DNA of 12,315 bases from an uncultured Clostridia bacterium (GTDB lineage Bacteria; Bacillota; Clostridia; Christensenellales; Aristaeellaceae). Below the pieces are notes generated by a model. That model saw only the letters and a program-made list of their open reading frames with translations. It was not told the DNA's origin and ran no database searches. Positions 1-7,428 of this stretch are shown one piece after another. Within the stretch, counting starts at the first letter, position 1, and each line of letters opens with the position of its first letter. The position numbers and the translations under genes are program-made. Location of the stretch: positions 1-12,315 of the forward strand of contig CAMOHY010000040.1 of NCBI GenBank assembly GCA_946615495.1. Reading direction: 5' to 3'.

Positions 1-1269
1 AATATTTCCCAGCCCATGGTGAAGGAAAAGAACATCGATTTCAATTTCCGCATCAACCAATTCCAGCATGAATACCTGTACGCCGATCAATTGCGCATCA
101 ACCAGATTTATATTAATCTTTTGTCCAACGCCATCAAATATACCGAGCCCGGCGGACAGGTGTGCGTGGATATGCGGCAGGAAAAGGGCGAAACGGATAA
201 AACTGTGCGCCTTATCTACGTGGTGGCTGATACCGGCATGGGCATGACGCCGGAATTTATGGCCAAGATGTACCAGCCCTTCTCCCGCCAGACGGACAGC
301 CGGGTAAACACCATTCAGGGCACTGGCTTGGGCCTGGCCATCACCAAGCAAATGATCGATTTGATGCACGGCACCATCGACTGCCAAAGCGAAGTGGGCA
401 AAGGCACCACCTTTACCGTCACCCTGGAAATTCCTTTGGCTGATAAGCTGGTGGATGAAATGATGCTTTCCCCCATTCGGGTGCTTCTGGCGGACGACGA
501 CCCGGTGCTGGTGGAAACCGCCAAGGATACCCTGCGCTCCATCGGGGCGGAAGCGGATACGGCCCAAAACGGGGCGGAGGCCGTTCGCATGGTGTCGGAA
601 CGGACGGATTACCAGGTGGTGATCCTGGATTGGAAAATGCCGGATATGGACGGCATCGAGGCCGCGCGGCAAATTCGGGCCAAGGTGGGCGAAGGGGTGC
701 CTATCCTGCTGATTTCCGCCTACGATTGGTCCGACCTGGAGGAAGCGGCCAGGAAAGCCGGCGTAAACGGCTTCATCAGCAAGCCGCTGTTCCGCTCCAC
801 CCTCTACAATAAGCTGAATGAAATGCTGGGCAACGAAAGCAAGCTGGCCGATCAGGAAAATGAGGACGCCGATCTGGCCGGGATGCGCATCCTGGTGGCG
901 GAAGACAACGACATCAACTGGGAAATCATTTCCATGCTGCTGAAAATGCAGGGCATTGAAACCGAACGGGCGGCCAACGGCCAGCTGGCGGTGGACCGCA
1001 TGGCCCGCGCCAAGCAGGGCGAATTCAACCTGATCTTTATGGATATTCAAATGCCGGTAATGAACGGCATCGAGGCCACCAAGGCGATTAGAAAATTAAG
1101 CGATTCCTGGGCTTCCCGCATTCCCATCATCGCCATGACGGCAGACGCCTTCAGCGAGAACGTGTCGGAATGCCTGGCGGCCGGCATGAACGGACATATC
1201 GCCAAGCCTATCGATATGAAACTGGTGCTGAAAGAAATCAGGAGAATCAAGGAGGAACAAAAAGCATGA
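1..1269 (+). CDS. Hybrid sensor histidine kinase, C-terminal part (ATPase plus two receiver domains), 5' end outside window
   Basis: The reading frame is open at base 1, so the sensor and dimerisation/phosphoacceptor-His parts lie upstream. Numbering from the ATG at 16, the HATPase_c domain (about 1-145) shows an N-box (Asn38 in LLSNAIKYT), a G1 box DTGMG (72-76) and a G2 box GTGLG (102-106). Receiver 1 (about 154-272) has acidic residues Asp160/161, phosphoacceptor Asp205 (LDWKMP), Ser234 and Lys256. Receiver 2 (about 290-412) has Glu296/Asp297, phosphoacceptor Asp343 (MDIQMP), Thr375 and Lys397. All key residues are present, so both receivers look able to be phosphorylated. The kinase should autophosphorylate on an upstream His and relay to these Asp residues. 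No DNA-binding or Hpt domain follows, so any output must act through another protein. The stop overlaps the start of the solute-binding protein gene (ATGA), suggesting translational coupling and a shared signal. Confidence 0.95.
   Translation, partial: NISQPMVKEKNIDFNFRINQFQHEYLYADQLRINQIYINLLSNAIKYTEPGGQVCVDMRQEKGETDKTVRLIYVVADTGMGMTPEFMAKMYQPFSRQTDSRVNTIQGTGLGLAITKQMIDLMHGTIDCQSEVGKGTTFTVTLEIPLADKLVDEMMLSPIRVLLADDDPVLVETAKDTLRSIGAEADTAQNGAEAVRMVSERTDYQVVILDWKMPDMDGIEAARQIRAKVGEGVPILLISAYDWSDLEEAARKAGVNGFISKPLFRSTLYNKLNEMLGNESKLADQENEDADLAGMRILVAEDNDINWEIISMLLKMQGIETERAANGQLAVDRMARAKQGEFNLIFMDIQMPVMNGIEATKAIRKLSDSWASRIPIIAMTADAFSENVSECLAAGMNGHIAKPIDMKLVLKEIRRIKEEQKA
1249..1255 (+). promoter_or_regulatory. 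Ribosome binding site AAGGAGG fixing the lipoprotein start
   Basis: AAGGAGG lies 10 nt before the ATG at 1266, inside the last codons of the kinase gene. It favours 1266 over the longer in-frame start at 1170, which would add 32 charged residues in front of the signal peptide. Confidence 0.8.
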
Positions 1270-2576
1270 AAACCCAGCAAAGAAAAAAGGCCGCCCTGTG
1301 CGCGCTGATTCTGGCGCTCGTACTCTGCCTGACCGCCTGCGGCGGCAAGGAAGCGCCCCAAGCCCAGGAAACCGCCGCAAGGTTTACCCCAAAGCTGGAT
1401 ACGAAAACGGATTGCTCCATCACCGTGGTGGGCCATTACAATAACTTTGAAGCGCTGGAGGCCGAATTCAACCGTTTCGCGGAATACTATCCCCAGGTGA
1501 AAATGAATTACACGTACCTGGATAATTATAACGGCATTATCGTCACCGCCCTCAGCAGCGGCGAAGCGCCGGACATTTTCTTTGCCTATCCCTGGATGGC
1601 TTACCGGAACGGGTACGATTCCATTTATGGAGAATTGGCCGAAAACCTGGCCGATCCTGCCTTGGGCATCGATTTAAGCTGCATCCGCGAAAGCCTTCTG
1701 TATAAGACCGCGGATGGCAAGGTGCCCATGGTGCCGGTTTATACCACCACCTACGGCATGCTGGTGAACGAAGCGATTTTTGAAAAGGAAAAAATCGCCC
1801 CGCCCGCCACCTACGCAGAGCTTCTCTCCGCCTGCGAAAAACTGAAGAACGCCGGCTACGCCCATCCCATCATGGCCTATAACGGGGGAAATTTCATGCT
1901 GTTCCCGCTGTATTATCCCTATTTCTGCAGCCAAATTCAGGGCAATGCGGAAGCCCTCCAGGCGCTGAACGAAATGAAGCCCGGCGCGGGAGAAGCCATG
2001 CGCGGCGCTTTAACGCTGGCGGATGATTTCATTCATAAGGGCTTCATTGATTTGGAAAGCTGCAATCAATTGGAAAATGATTATAACGCCGTCATCATGC
2101 GCTTCTTTGAAGGGGACGTGCCCATGATGTTCGCCTCCGGCAACACCGTGTCCGGCACGGAAAAGCGGGAAAGCCAGTCCGAAGCCTTCACCGCCCATCC
2201 CTTCCGCTACAGCTTCCATCCCGTTCCCTCCACTGAGGAAGGCGGCTATTTCATCAACACCATTTCCATGGGCTTTGCCGTAAACAAAAACAGCAAAAAC
2301 CTGGACATGGCCAATGAATTCATGCGCTTCCTGGTGTCCACTGAGGAAATGAACCGGATGGCCCAGGCCAAGCGGATGGTGACGCCCTGCGTGGATATGT
2401 CCCTGGACGGCGTATACGCCGCCTTCGGCAAGGTGCCTGCCCAGCGCATCATTAACCTGTCTGAGCTGGGCTTGGCGGATACCCCCGATAACCAGGTGCG
2501 CCGGGCCGGATGGCAGGTCAGCAATGGGCTGATAACGGTGGATGAAGCCGTGGAAGCCTTCGGAACGCTGGAATAA
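1266..2576 (+). CDS. Extracellular solute-binding lipoprotein, family 1 (sugar ABC type)
   Basis: The 436-residue product begins with a lipoprotein signal peptide: KTQQRKK, a hydrophobic stretch, and lipobox LTAC with the lipidated Cys at 25. It should be anchored on the outer face of the membrane. The body resembles family 1 binding proteins of carbohydrate ABC transporters: an early ALSSGEAPDIFF segment (the usual 'SGxxPD' region) and a late block with GFAVNKNSKN and ANEFMRFLVS. Its length is normal for the family. The gene starts inside the kinase stop codon and is followed by a terminator, so no permease or ATPase belongs to this unit. It may therefore present a ligand to the kinase, or supply a permease encoded elsewhere. 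The ligand cannot be read from the sequence. The family is fairly sure; the sensory role is inference. Confidence 0.9.
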   Translation: MKTQQRKKAALCALILALVLCLTACGGKEAPQAQETAARFTPKLDTKTDCSITVVGHYNNFEALEAEFNRFAEYYPQVKMNYTYLDNYNGIIVTALSSGEAPDIFFAYPWMAYRNGYDSIYGELAENLADPALGIDLSCIRESLLYKTADGKVPMVPVYTTTYGMLVNEAIFEKEKIAPPATYAELLSACEKLKNAGYAHPIMAYNGGNFMLFPLYYPYFCSQIQGNAEALQALNEMKPGAGEAMRGALTLADDFIHKGFIDLESCNQLENDYNAVIMRFFEGDVPMMFASGNTVSGTEKRESQSEAFTAHPFRYSFHPVPSTEEGGYFINTISMGFAVNKNSKNLDMANEFMRFLVSTEEMNRMAQAKRMVTPCVDMSLDGVYAAFGKVPAQRIINLSELGLADTPDNQVRRAGWQVSNGLITVDEAVEAFGTLE

Positions 2577-2678
2577 CGGTTTTTTCCTAATATTCACATG
2601 ATTAAGAAAAGATTTCTGGGGGAATCCATCATATTTTTTCTAATTCTATCATCTCTGCTTTTTATCAGGCAGCAGTAT

Positions 2679-2712
2679 AAGCCCGGAAAGAATAGCGTCT
2701 TTCCGGGCTTTT
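2679..2712 (+). terminator. Rho-independent terminator after the kinase/lipoprotein operon
   Basis: An 11-bp perfect stem (AGCCCGGAAAG at 2680-2690, CTTTCCGGGCT at 2699-2709) has an 8-nt loop. The outer A2679-T2710 can also pair. TTTT (2709-2712) follows, and a second T-run lies a few bases on. The T-tract is on the + side, so it should end the transcript that leaves the gene at 2576. It lies 100 nt beyond the stop. Confidence 0.8.
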
Positions 2713-2761
2713 CGTACGTTTTTTCATGGAATCAGGAATAGGAATCGTTTCCGCACAGTTT

Positions 2762-2923
2762 ATACTATTCGCGTTTTAAAATCTTATCAGATTTGGGATG
2801 GATTTTTCGTTCTGGCAAAGCTGAGCGGAGGGAGGCGTAGCAGCGCTACGTTGACCGAAGCGAAGCACAGCCAGAGCGGAAAAGACACCCAAAGATGTTA
2901 AGATTTTAAAAGAAGAATAGTAT
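2762..2923. repeat. 162-bp imperfect palindromic element (MITE-like or intergenic repeat)
   Basis: The left arm 2762-2816 and right arm 2870-2923 are inverted copies of about 54 nt. Both begin ATACTATTC at the outer edge, then share TTTTAAAATCTTA, a TTTGGG block and TCTGGC at the inner edge, with scattered mismatches. The centre (2817-2869) holds a small hairpin, CGTAGC-AGC-GCTACG (2836-2850). GAGCGGA occurs twice as a direct repeat (2823-2829 and 2874-2880). No open reading frame in it looks real. The structure fits a non-autonomous mobile element or a structured intergenic repeat. No clear target-site duplication was found. It lies between two convergent operons, together with the terminator, in the gene-free stretch 2577-3009. 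Confidence 0.7.
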
Positions 2924-3009
2924 TATTCCATGAAAACTATCTCGTTATATGAGGGACCCGGTGGCATTTCCAAATGGCAGCCAGCGTTATCCCCATGTTC
3001 CGGCGTTCG

Positions 3010-3447
3010 CTATATGACGAAGGAAACGGCTATCATCAATCCTCCGGCGAGGAAGCAGGAAAATGCGCTGGCCAGGCGGCATTGGGTATCGGTAAAGCTT
3101 TCTTCGGACGCGGTGGTGAACGGGGTCAAATCATCGTCAAAATCCTCGCTGGTCATAAAAAACGCTGGCCTGTGGGGCCGGGAGCGCTTATTCCTCCGAA
3201 GCATATACGGCACGCTTTTCCCCGGCCTGCGCAGCGGTTTTCCATCCCGCCAGGCGCAATAATCCCACCAGGCCCTGGCCCAAAGGACCGCTCCCACGGC
3301 GCAGGCGGCAAAGGTAAAATATACCCTGTTTTGATACAGCCCGGCTGCCAGCGCGCTGATGACCAATCCCAAGGACAGATGCAGCATGGCCTTTCGGAAG
3401 GAAAGCAGCCGCCAGCCCTGATGATTCCACACGCTATTTGCTCTCAT
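3010..3447 (-). CDS. Small membrane protein of unknown function, last gene of the peptide transporter operon
   Basis: The family of this 145-residue product is not recognised. It shows a likely membrane pair near the N-terminus (about 20-39 and 42-62), a basic and polar middle (about 66-122, with many Arg and a run of acidic residues SEDFDDD), and a hydrophobic C-terminal end (about 125-145) that closes the protein. Its ATG lies 14 nt inside the end of the OppDF-like gene, which supports co-transcription and coupling; GAGG about 9-12 nt upstream could serve as a weak ribosome site. The base composition and lack of internal stops support a real gene, and the opposite-strand frames are shadows. 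It could be an accessory of the transporter or an unrelated passenger. Confidence 0.7.
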   Translation of the reverse strand: MRANSVWNHQGWRLLSFRKAMLHLSLGLVISALAAGLYQNRVYFTFAACAVGAVLWARAWWDYCAWRDGKPLRRPGKSVPYMLRRNKRSRPHRPAFFMTSEDFDDDLTPFTTASEESFTDTQCRLASAFSCFLAGGLMIAVSFVI

Positions 3448-5428
3448 CGCGGTACGCCTCTATTTCCTGCTCAGTCGCGTAAACAAAATGGAAGGGATAA
3501 GCTTCTATCCACTGCCGGTTCTTATTGTCCTCCTCCCGCGAAGGGTGATAGGTAAGAATCGTTTTATTTTTTTCCAGGGCTGGGTCGGGATACGGCGCGG
3601 CGGAAAGCAGCGCCTTGGTGTAGGGATGCAATGGCCGGGCAAACAGCTCCTCGCAGGCGGCCAATTCCACCAAGCGGCCCCGGTAAATCACGGCGATGCG
3701 GTCCGAAATAAAGCGGACGGCGGACAGGTCGTGCGCAATGAACAGATAGGTCAGTTCCCGTTCCTTTTTCATCCGGTTCAGCAGGTTGATGACCTGGGCG
3801 CGAATGGATACATCCAGGGCGGAAATGGGCTCGTCCGCCACCACGAAATCGGGGTTCATAATCAGGCTGCGCGCAATGCCGATGCGCTGGCGCTGGCCCC
3901 CGGAAAACTCGTGGGGAAAGCGGGTCATAAAATCGCTGGTCAGGCCAACCTCCTCCAGCATTTTTTCCACTTTCGCTATCCGGTCCTGTTCATTTTCAAA
4001 CAGGCGGTAATTATACAGGCCTTCGGAAATGATGTAATCCACCTTGGCCCGGTCGTTCAGCGACGCCATGGGGTCCTGGAAAATCATCTGCATTTCCATA
4101 TGCAGCCTTCCCCGGTCCTTTTTACTCAGCTTTTGATTGATTTTTTGCCCTTTAAAGGAGATTTCACCCTCCACGTTGCCGCTGTAAATGCTCATGATGG
4201 CGCGGCCAATCGTGGTTTTGCCGGAGCCGGACTCCCCTACCAAGGACAAAGTTTCCCCCCGGTAAATATCAAAGCTGACCCCATCCACGGCCTTGACCCG
4301 GCTGCTTCCCAGCTTAAAATGAACGGACAGGTTCCGGACCGACAGCAGCGGCTCAGCCTGGGCGTAATCAAAAGGCGGCGCGGGGCTTTGCGCGGCCTTG
4401 CGCTGTTCGTCCCGCCGCTTGAGGCCGAGCCGGTACTCCTCCGCTTCCGGCGACAGCAGCCAGGTTTTTGCCCAATGGGTCGGCGACACCGGAAAAGCGG
4501 GCGGCTCCTCCAGAAAATCAATTTTCATGGCATCCGGATTGCGGGGCGCGAAGGCGTCGCCCTGAATCTCCTTGAACAGGCTGGGCGGCGTGCCCTGAAT
4601 GGCGTACAAATCCTGGCCTTTTACCCCTAATTGCGGCAGGGACCGCAGCAGGGCCTGGGTGTAAGGATGCTGGGCTTGATGAAACACTTCCTCCGCTTCC
4701 CCGTATTCGATGATTTTTCCCGCGTACATCACCGCCACCCAGTCCGCCACATTGGCTACCACCCCCAAATCGTGGGTGATGAACACCACGCTCATGCCCA
4801 TTTCCCGCTGCAATTCTTTAATCAAATTGAGCACCTGGGCCTGCACGGTAACATCCAGGGCGGTGGTGGGCTCGTCGCAAATGAGTATTTCCGGGCGGCA
4901 GGCGATGGCCGCGGCGATGACCACCCGCTGGCGCATACCGCCGGAAAACTCTCCGGGATACTGCCTGTAACGGCGTTCCGGTTCATCAATGCCCACCCGG
5001 CGCAGCAAATCAATGGTTTCCTGCCGGGCCTCTTCGTGGCTTTTTTGAAAATGCCACATAATCACCTCGGCAATCTGTTCCCCCACCACGCGCACCGGGT
5101 TCAGGCTGGTCATGGGGTCCTGAAACACCATGGCGATTTTTTTGCCCCGCACCTTCAGCCACTGCGCTTCGGAATCATACCGGACCATATCCTCCCCGTG
5201 GAAAAGCAGTTGTCCCGCTTCCACCCGGCCGTTCTGATCCAGCATGCCGATGAACGTCTTGGTAAATACGGACTTGCCAGAGCCGGATTCCCCCACGATG
5301 GCCACCGTTTCCCCCTGGTACACATTTAGGCTGGCCCCGCGGATGGCCGTCAATTCCTGGCCCCGCAGGTTAAACCGGACCACGATATCCTTGGCCGACA
5401 GCAGCAGCGGGCCTTTATGCTCGTTCAT
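3434..5428 (-). CDS. Fused OppD-OppF-type peptide ABC transporter ATP-binding protein
   Basis: The 664-residue product carries two complete nucleotide-binding domains in one chain, in place of separate OppD and OppF subunits. Domain 1 has Walker A GESGSGKS (46-53), Q-loop Gln103, signature SGGMRQ (162-167), Walker B ending CDE (184-186) and switch His219. Domain 2 has Walker A GESGSGKT (398-405), Gln451, signature SGGQRQ (509-514), Walker B ending ADE (531-533) and His566. Both sites look catalytically complete. After domain 1 comes the oligopeptide/dipeptide C-terminal extension (about 255-325), but the four cysteines that many OppD/DppD proteins carry there are replaced (Asp291, Asn297, Asp304, Thr322). 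A start at 5428 is chosen because GGAGGGGG lies 5 nt before it. An in-frame ATG at 5443 has no good ribosome site and would include that Shine-Dalgarno in coding sequence. It should power the two permeases encoded just upstream. Confidence 0.95.
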   Translation of the reverse strand: MNEHKGPLLLSAKDIVVRFNLRGQELTAIRGASLNVYQGETVAIVGESGSGKSVFTKTFIGMLDQNGRVEAGQLLFHGEDMVRYDSEAQWLKVRGKKIAMVFQDPMTSLNPVRVVGEQIAEVIMWHFQKSHEEARQETIDLLRRVGIDEPERRYRQYPGEFSGGMRQRVVIAAAIACRPEILICDEPTTALDVTVQAQVLNLIKELQREMGMSVVFITHDLGVVANVADWVAVMYAGKIIEYGEAEEVFHQAQHPYTQALLRSLPQLGVKGQDLYAIQGTPPSLFKEIQGDAFAPRNPDAMKIDFLEEPPAFPVSPTHWAKTWLLSPEAEEYRLGLKRRDEQRKAAQSPAPPFDYAQAEPLLSVRNLSVHFKLGSSRVKAVDGVSFDIYRGETLSLVGESGSGKTTIGRAIMSIYSGNVEGEISFKGQKINQKLSKKDRGRLHMEMQMIFQDPMASLNDRAKVDYIISEGLYNYRLFENEQDRIAKVEKMLEEVGLTSDFMTRFPHEFSGGQRQRIGIARSLIMNPDFVVADEPISALDVSIRAQVINLLNRMKKERELTYLFIAHDLSAVRFISDRIAVIYRGRLVELAACEELFARPLHPYTKALLSAAPYPDPALEKNKTILTYHPSREEDNKNRQWIEAYPFHFVYATEQEIEAYRDESK

Positions 5429-5433
5429 GTTTT

Positions 5434-5441
5434 CCCCCTCC
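5434..5441 (-). promoter_or_regulatory. Ribosome binding site GGAGGGGG deciding the start of the fused ATPase
   Basis: The purine run sits 5 nt before the ATG at 5428 and directly after the alternative ATG at 5443, which it cannot serve. It supports the shorter reading by five residues. Confidence 0.75.
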
Positions 5442-5446
5442 ATGGC

Positions 5447-6391
5447 TTACAGATGGTTCCGCGGGTCGCTGGCATCGGCGAACCGGTTGCCGATGATGTA
5501 AAAGGCAACGGTAATCAGGCACAGAACCGCGGTGGGCAGCAGCATTTGATAAGGATGCAGGGTAAAGGAGGCCCGGCCCTGATTGACCATGTTGCCCAGG
5601 GTGATGGCATCCACCGGCATGCCCACGCCCACGAACCCCAAAAAGACCTCGGACCCGATGGAATAAGGAATGCACAAGGCCGCTTCCATAATAATCAGGC
5701 TGATGATCTGGGGAATGATGTTGCGGGTGGCGATGCGCAGCATGGGCGTGCCCAGGCAGCGGGAGGCAATGTTGTATTCCGCGTCCCGGATGGACAGGAT
5801 GCGGTTGCGGAAAAACCGGGCTTCCACAATCCACCCCCTGGAGGCCATGGAAATGAACAGCGTCAGGTAACTGGTGTTCATGATATAGGCCAGCAGCACC
5901 AGGTACACCGTGGAGGGAATATTGGTCATTACGTTGTAAAGCTCAATCATGATGGGGTCCAGCTTGCGGTTATAGCCCCAAATGGCCCCGGCGATCATGC
6001 CGATGCCCACATCGGACAGCGCGATGCAGAAGGCCAGCAAAAAGGAATTCCGGCAGCCGTACCAGGCGCGGGCAAAAATATCCCGGCCCAGCGTGTCCGT
6101 GCCAAAGAGATGGTCCCAGGAGGGGCGCAGGTTCCAATTCCGGGAACGGGTGGACACCTTGGTGGGGTCCACCTTGGAAATCACCGGATACAGAAAGCTC
6201 ATCAGCAAAATCGCCGCCATCAGCCCCACCAGCACAATCACCAGCTTGGATTTAAAGAACGTGCGGAAGGTGGAGCGCCAATAGGAATAATTGGATACGC
6301 CGATTCTCTCGCTCTCCGCCCGGTCAAAATCCGCGGCGGTAAAGAGGGCGGAATCGTGAATTTTATCGATCCGGTTCAATGTGTTTTCCAT
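5447..6391 (-). CDS. Peptide ABC transporter permease, OppC/DppC-like
   Basis: The 314-residue inner-membrane protein has the plan of OppC-type permeases: a polar N-terminal tail, a first membrane segment at about 50-71, then a periplasm-side segment with DHLFGTDTLGRD (93-104), a hallmark of the family, and further membrane segments. The cytoplasmic EAA-like loop lies at about 204-228 (NIASRCLG...NIIP) and should dock onto one nucleotide-binding domain; its first positions are less canonical than in most homologs. The start ATG overlaps the stop of the upstream permease gene (TAATG), and GGAGG lies 7 nt before it, so the two permeases are probably made in equal amounts. The next gene starts 18 nt after its stop. 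Confidence 0.94.
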   Translation of the reverse strand: MENTLNRIDKIHDSALFTAADFDRAESERIGVSNYSYWRSTFRTFFKSKLVIVLVGLMAAILLMSFLYPVISKVDPTKVSTRSRNWNLRPSWDHLFGTDTLGRDIFARAWYGCRNSFLLAFCIALSDVGIGMIAGAIWGYNRKLDPIMIELYNVMTNIPSTVYLVLLAYIMNTSYLTLFISMASRGWIVEARFFRNRILSIRDAEYNIASRCLGTPMLRIATRNIIPQIISLIIMEAALCIPYSIGSEVFLGFVGVGMPVDAITLGNMVNQGRASFTLHPYQMLLPTAVLCLITVAFYIIGNRFADASDPRNHL

Positions 6392-7329
6392 TATTTTTCC
6401 TCCGTCAGCTTGATTCTGGGGTCAACCAGCGCCAGCAAAAGATCTCCCAGGAAAACACCCAGGATGGACAGGGCCGCGTACATGAGCACCAACACCTGCA
6501 CCAAATTGTTGTCCTGGCGCTTGATGGCGGTGGTCAGCAGCCCGCCGGTGCCCGGAATGGCGTACAGCGTTTCAATAATCAGGGACCCGGCCACGATATT
6601 GAGCAGGTCGGAGGGCAAATAAGCGGTAATGGGAATTACGGCGTTTCGGAAAATGTGCCTGCGCAGCACTTCCTTTCGGGACAGCCCCTTTACATACGCG
6701 AACTTCACGTAATCCTGGTTTTCCTCATCCACCATGAACCGGCGAATCCACAGCGCGTACCAGGCCACGCTGGACAGGGATAGGCAGATGATGGGCAAAA
6801 TCCAGGAAGAAGGAATATCCTTATCGTAAACCAGGGGCAGGCTGAACCAGCGGGACACCCAAATTTGAAGGAAAAACAGATAGATCAGGCTGGGCACGGC
6901 CCGGACAAAAAGGATATAGCCGTTGCCCAGGGCGTCGCCCAGGCGGTTTTTGTAGCGCACCATCATCATCCCCATGGATATGCCCGCCACAATGCCCACC
7001 AGCATGCTCCAGAAGCCCAGGAAGGCCGTGGTGGGAATTTTTTCCGCCATAAGCGTGATGATAGGCACCTTGGGATACACCGTGATGCTGCGGCCCAAAT
7101 CGCCCTGAAACAGGTTTTGAACGAACCGCCACAGCTGCACGAAGGGATGGTCCAGCAGCCCCAAATTCCTCAGGTACGTCATTCTGGTGGCCTCATCCGT
7201 CTCCTTAATCATTTCCTGCGGAAAATAGCCGTTGAGCGGCATGAACCTGAGCAGCATGAACACCGCCGTAAAAACGATAATCAGCGTGACGACCGAACGC
7301 GCCAGGCGCTGCAGGATATACTTTCCCAT
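6391..7329 (-). CDS. Peptide ABC transporter permease, OppB/DppB-like
   Basis: The 312-residue protein starts MGKYILQRLARSV, the usual opening of OppB-type permeases, with a first membrane segment at about 11-28. The segment QGDLGRSI (75-82), the EAA loop with YVKGLSRKEVLRRHIFRNAVIP features (212-233) and the LYAIPGTGGLL block (255-265) are typical of this family. A longer in-frame ATG at 7374 would add 15 residues not expected for the family. The start at 7329 has AAAGG about 13 nt upstream, so the choice rests mainly on family similarity; a GTG four codons earlier is a further candidate. It pairs with the OppC-like protein to form the membrane channel and overlaps its start by one base. Confidence 0.94.
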   Translation of the reverse strand: MGKYILQRLARSVVTLIIVFTAVFMLLRFMPLNGYFPQEMIKETDEATRMTYLRNLGLLDHPFVQLWRFVQNLFQGDLGRSITVYPKVPIITLMAEKIPTTAFLGFWSMLVGIVAGISMGMMMVRYKNRLGDALGNGYILFVRAVPSLIYLFFLQIWVSRWFSLPLVYDKDIPSSWILPIICLSLSSVAWYALWIRRFMVDEENQDYVKFAYVKGLSRKEVLRRHIFRNAVIPITAYLPSDLLNIVAGSLIIETLYAIPGTGGLLTTAIKRQDNNLVQVLVLMYAALSILGVFLGDLLLALVDPRIKLTEEK

Positions 7330-7394
7330 GCTATGCCGCACACCTTTCCATACATAAATCAAAACATAAATCAAGCGCTGTGCAGATTGATAAA

Positions 7395-7422
7395 GGCTCC
7401 GGCCATCGAAACAGCCGGAGCC
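7395..7422 (-). terminator. Intra-operon hairpin between the binding protein and permease genes
   Basis: Stem GGCTCCGGC / GCCGGAGCC (9 bp, perfect) has a 10-nt loop and lies 6 nt after the binding-protein stop. On the minus strand it is followed by only TTTA, so it should be a weak terminator or an mRNA-stabilising 3' hairpin. In binding-protein operons such hairpins often leave more binding protein than permease; that role here is inference. Confidence 0.55.
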
Positions 7423-7428
7423 GTGAAA

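Noticed and set aside
1170..1265. Longer start for the solute-binding lipoprotein
   Set aside because: It would put 32 polar residues before the signal peptide; AAGGAGG and the ATGA overlap favour 1266.
2762..2923. Reading the 162-bp palindrome as an insertion sequence
   Set aside because: No transposase frame fits inside it and no target-site duplication is clear, so only a non-autonomous or structural repeat can be supported.
2930..3555. + strand frames over the small membrane protein gene
   Set aside because: The minus-strand frame has membrane segments and operon context, while these have basic, low-complexity products and no ribosome site.
3488..5329. Two long + strand frames opposite the fused ATPase (3488-4630 and 4631-5329)
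   Set aside because: They are antisense shadows of a gene with two complete sets of ABC motifs.
5417..6622. Long + strand open frame across the permease genes
   Set aside because: It is antisense to two certain permease genes, has a His/Gln/Gly-rich composition and shows no motif.
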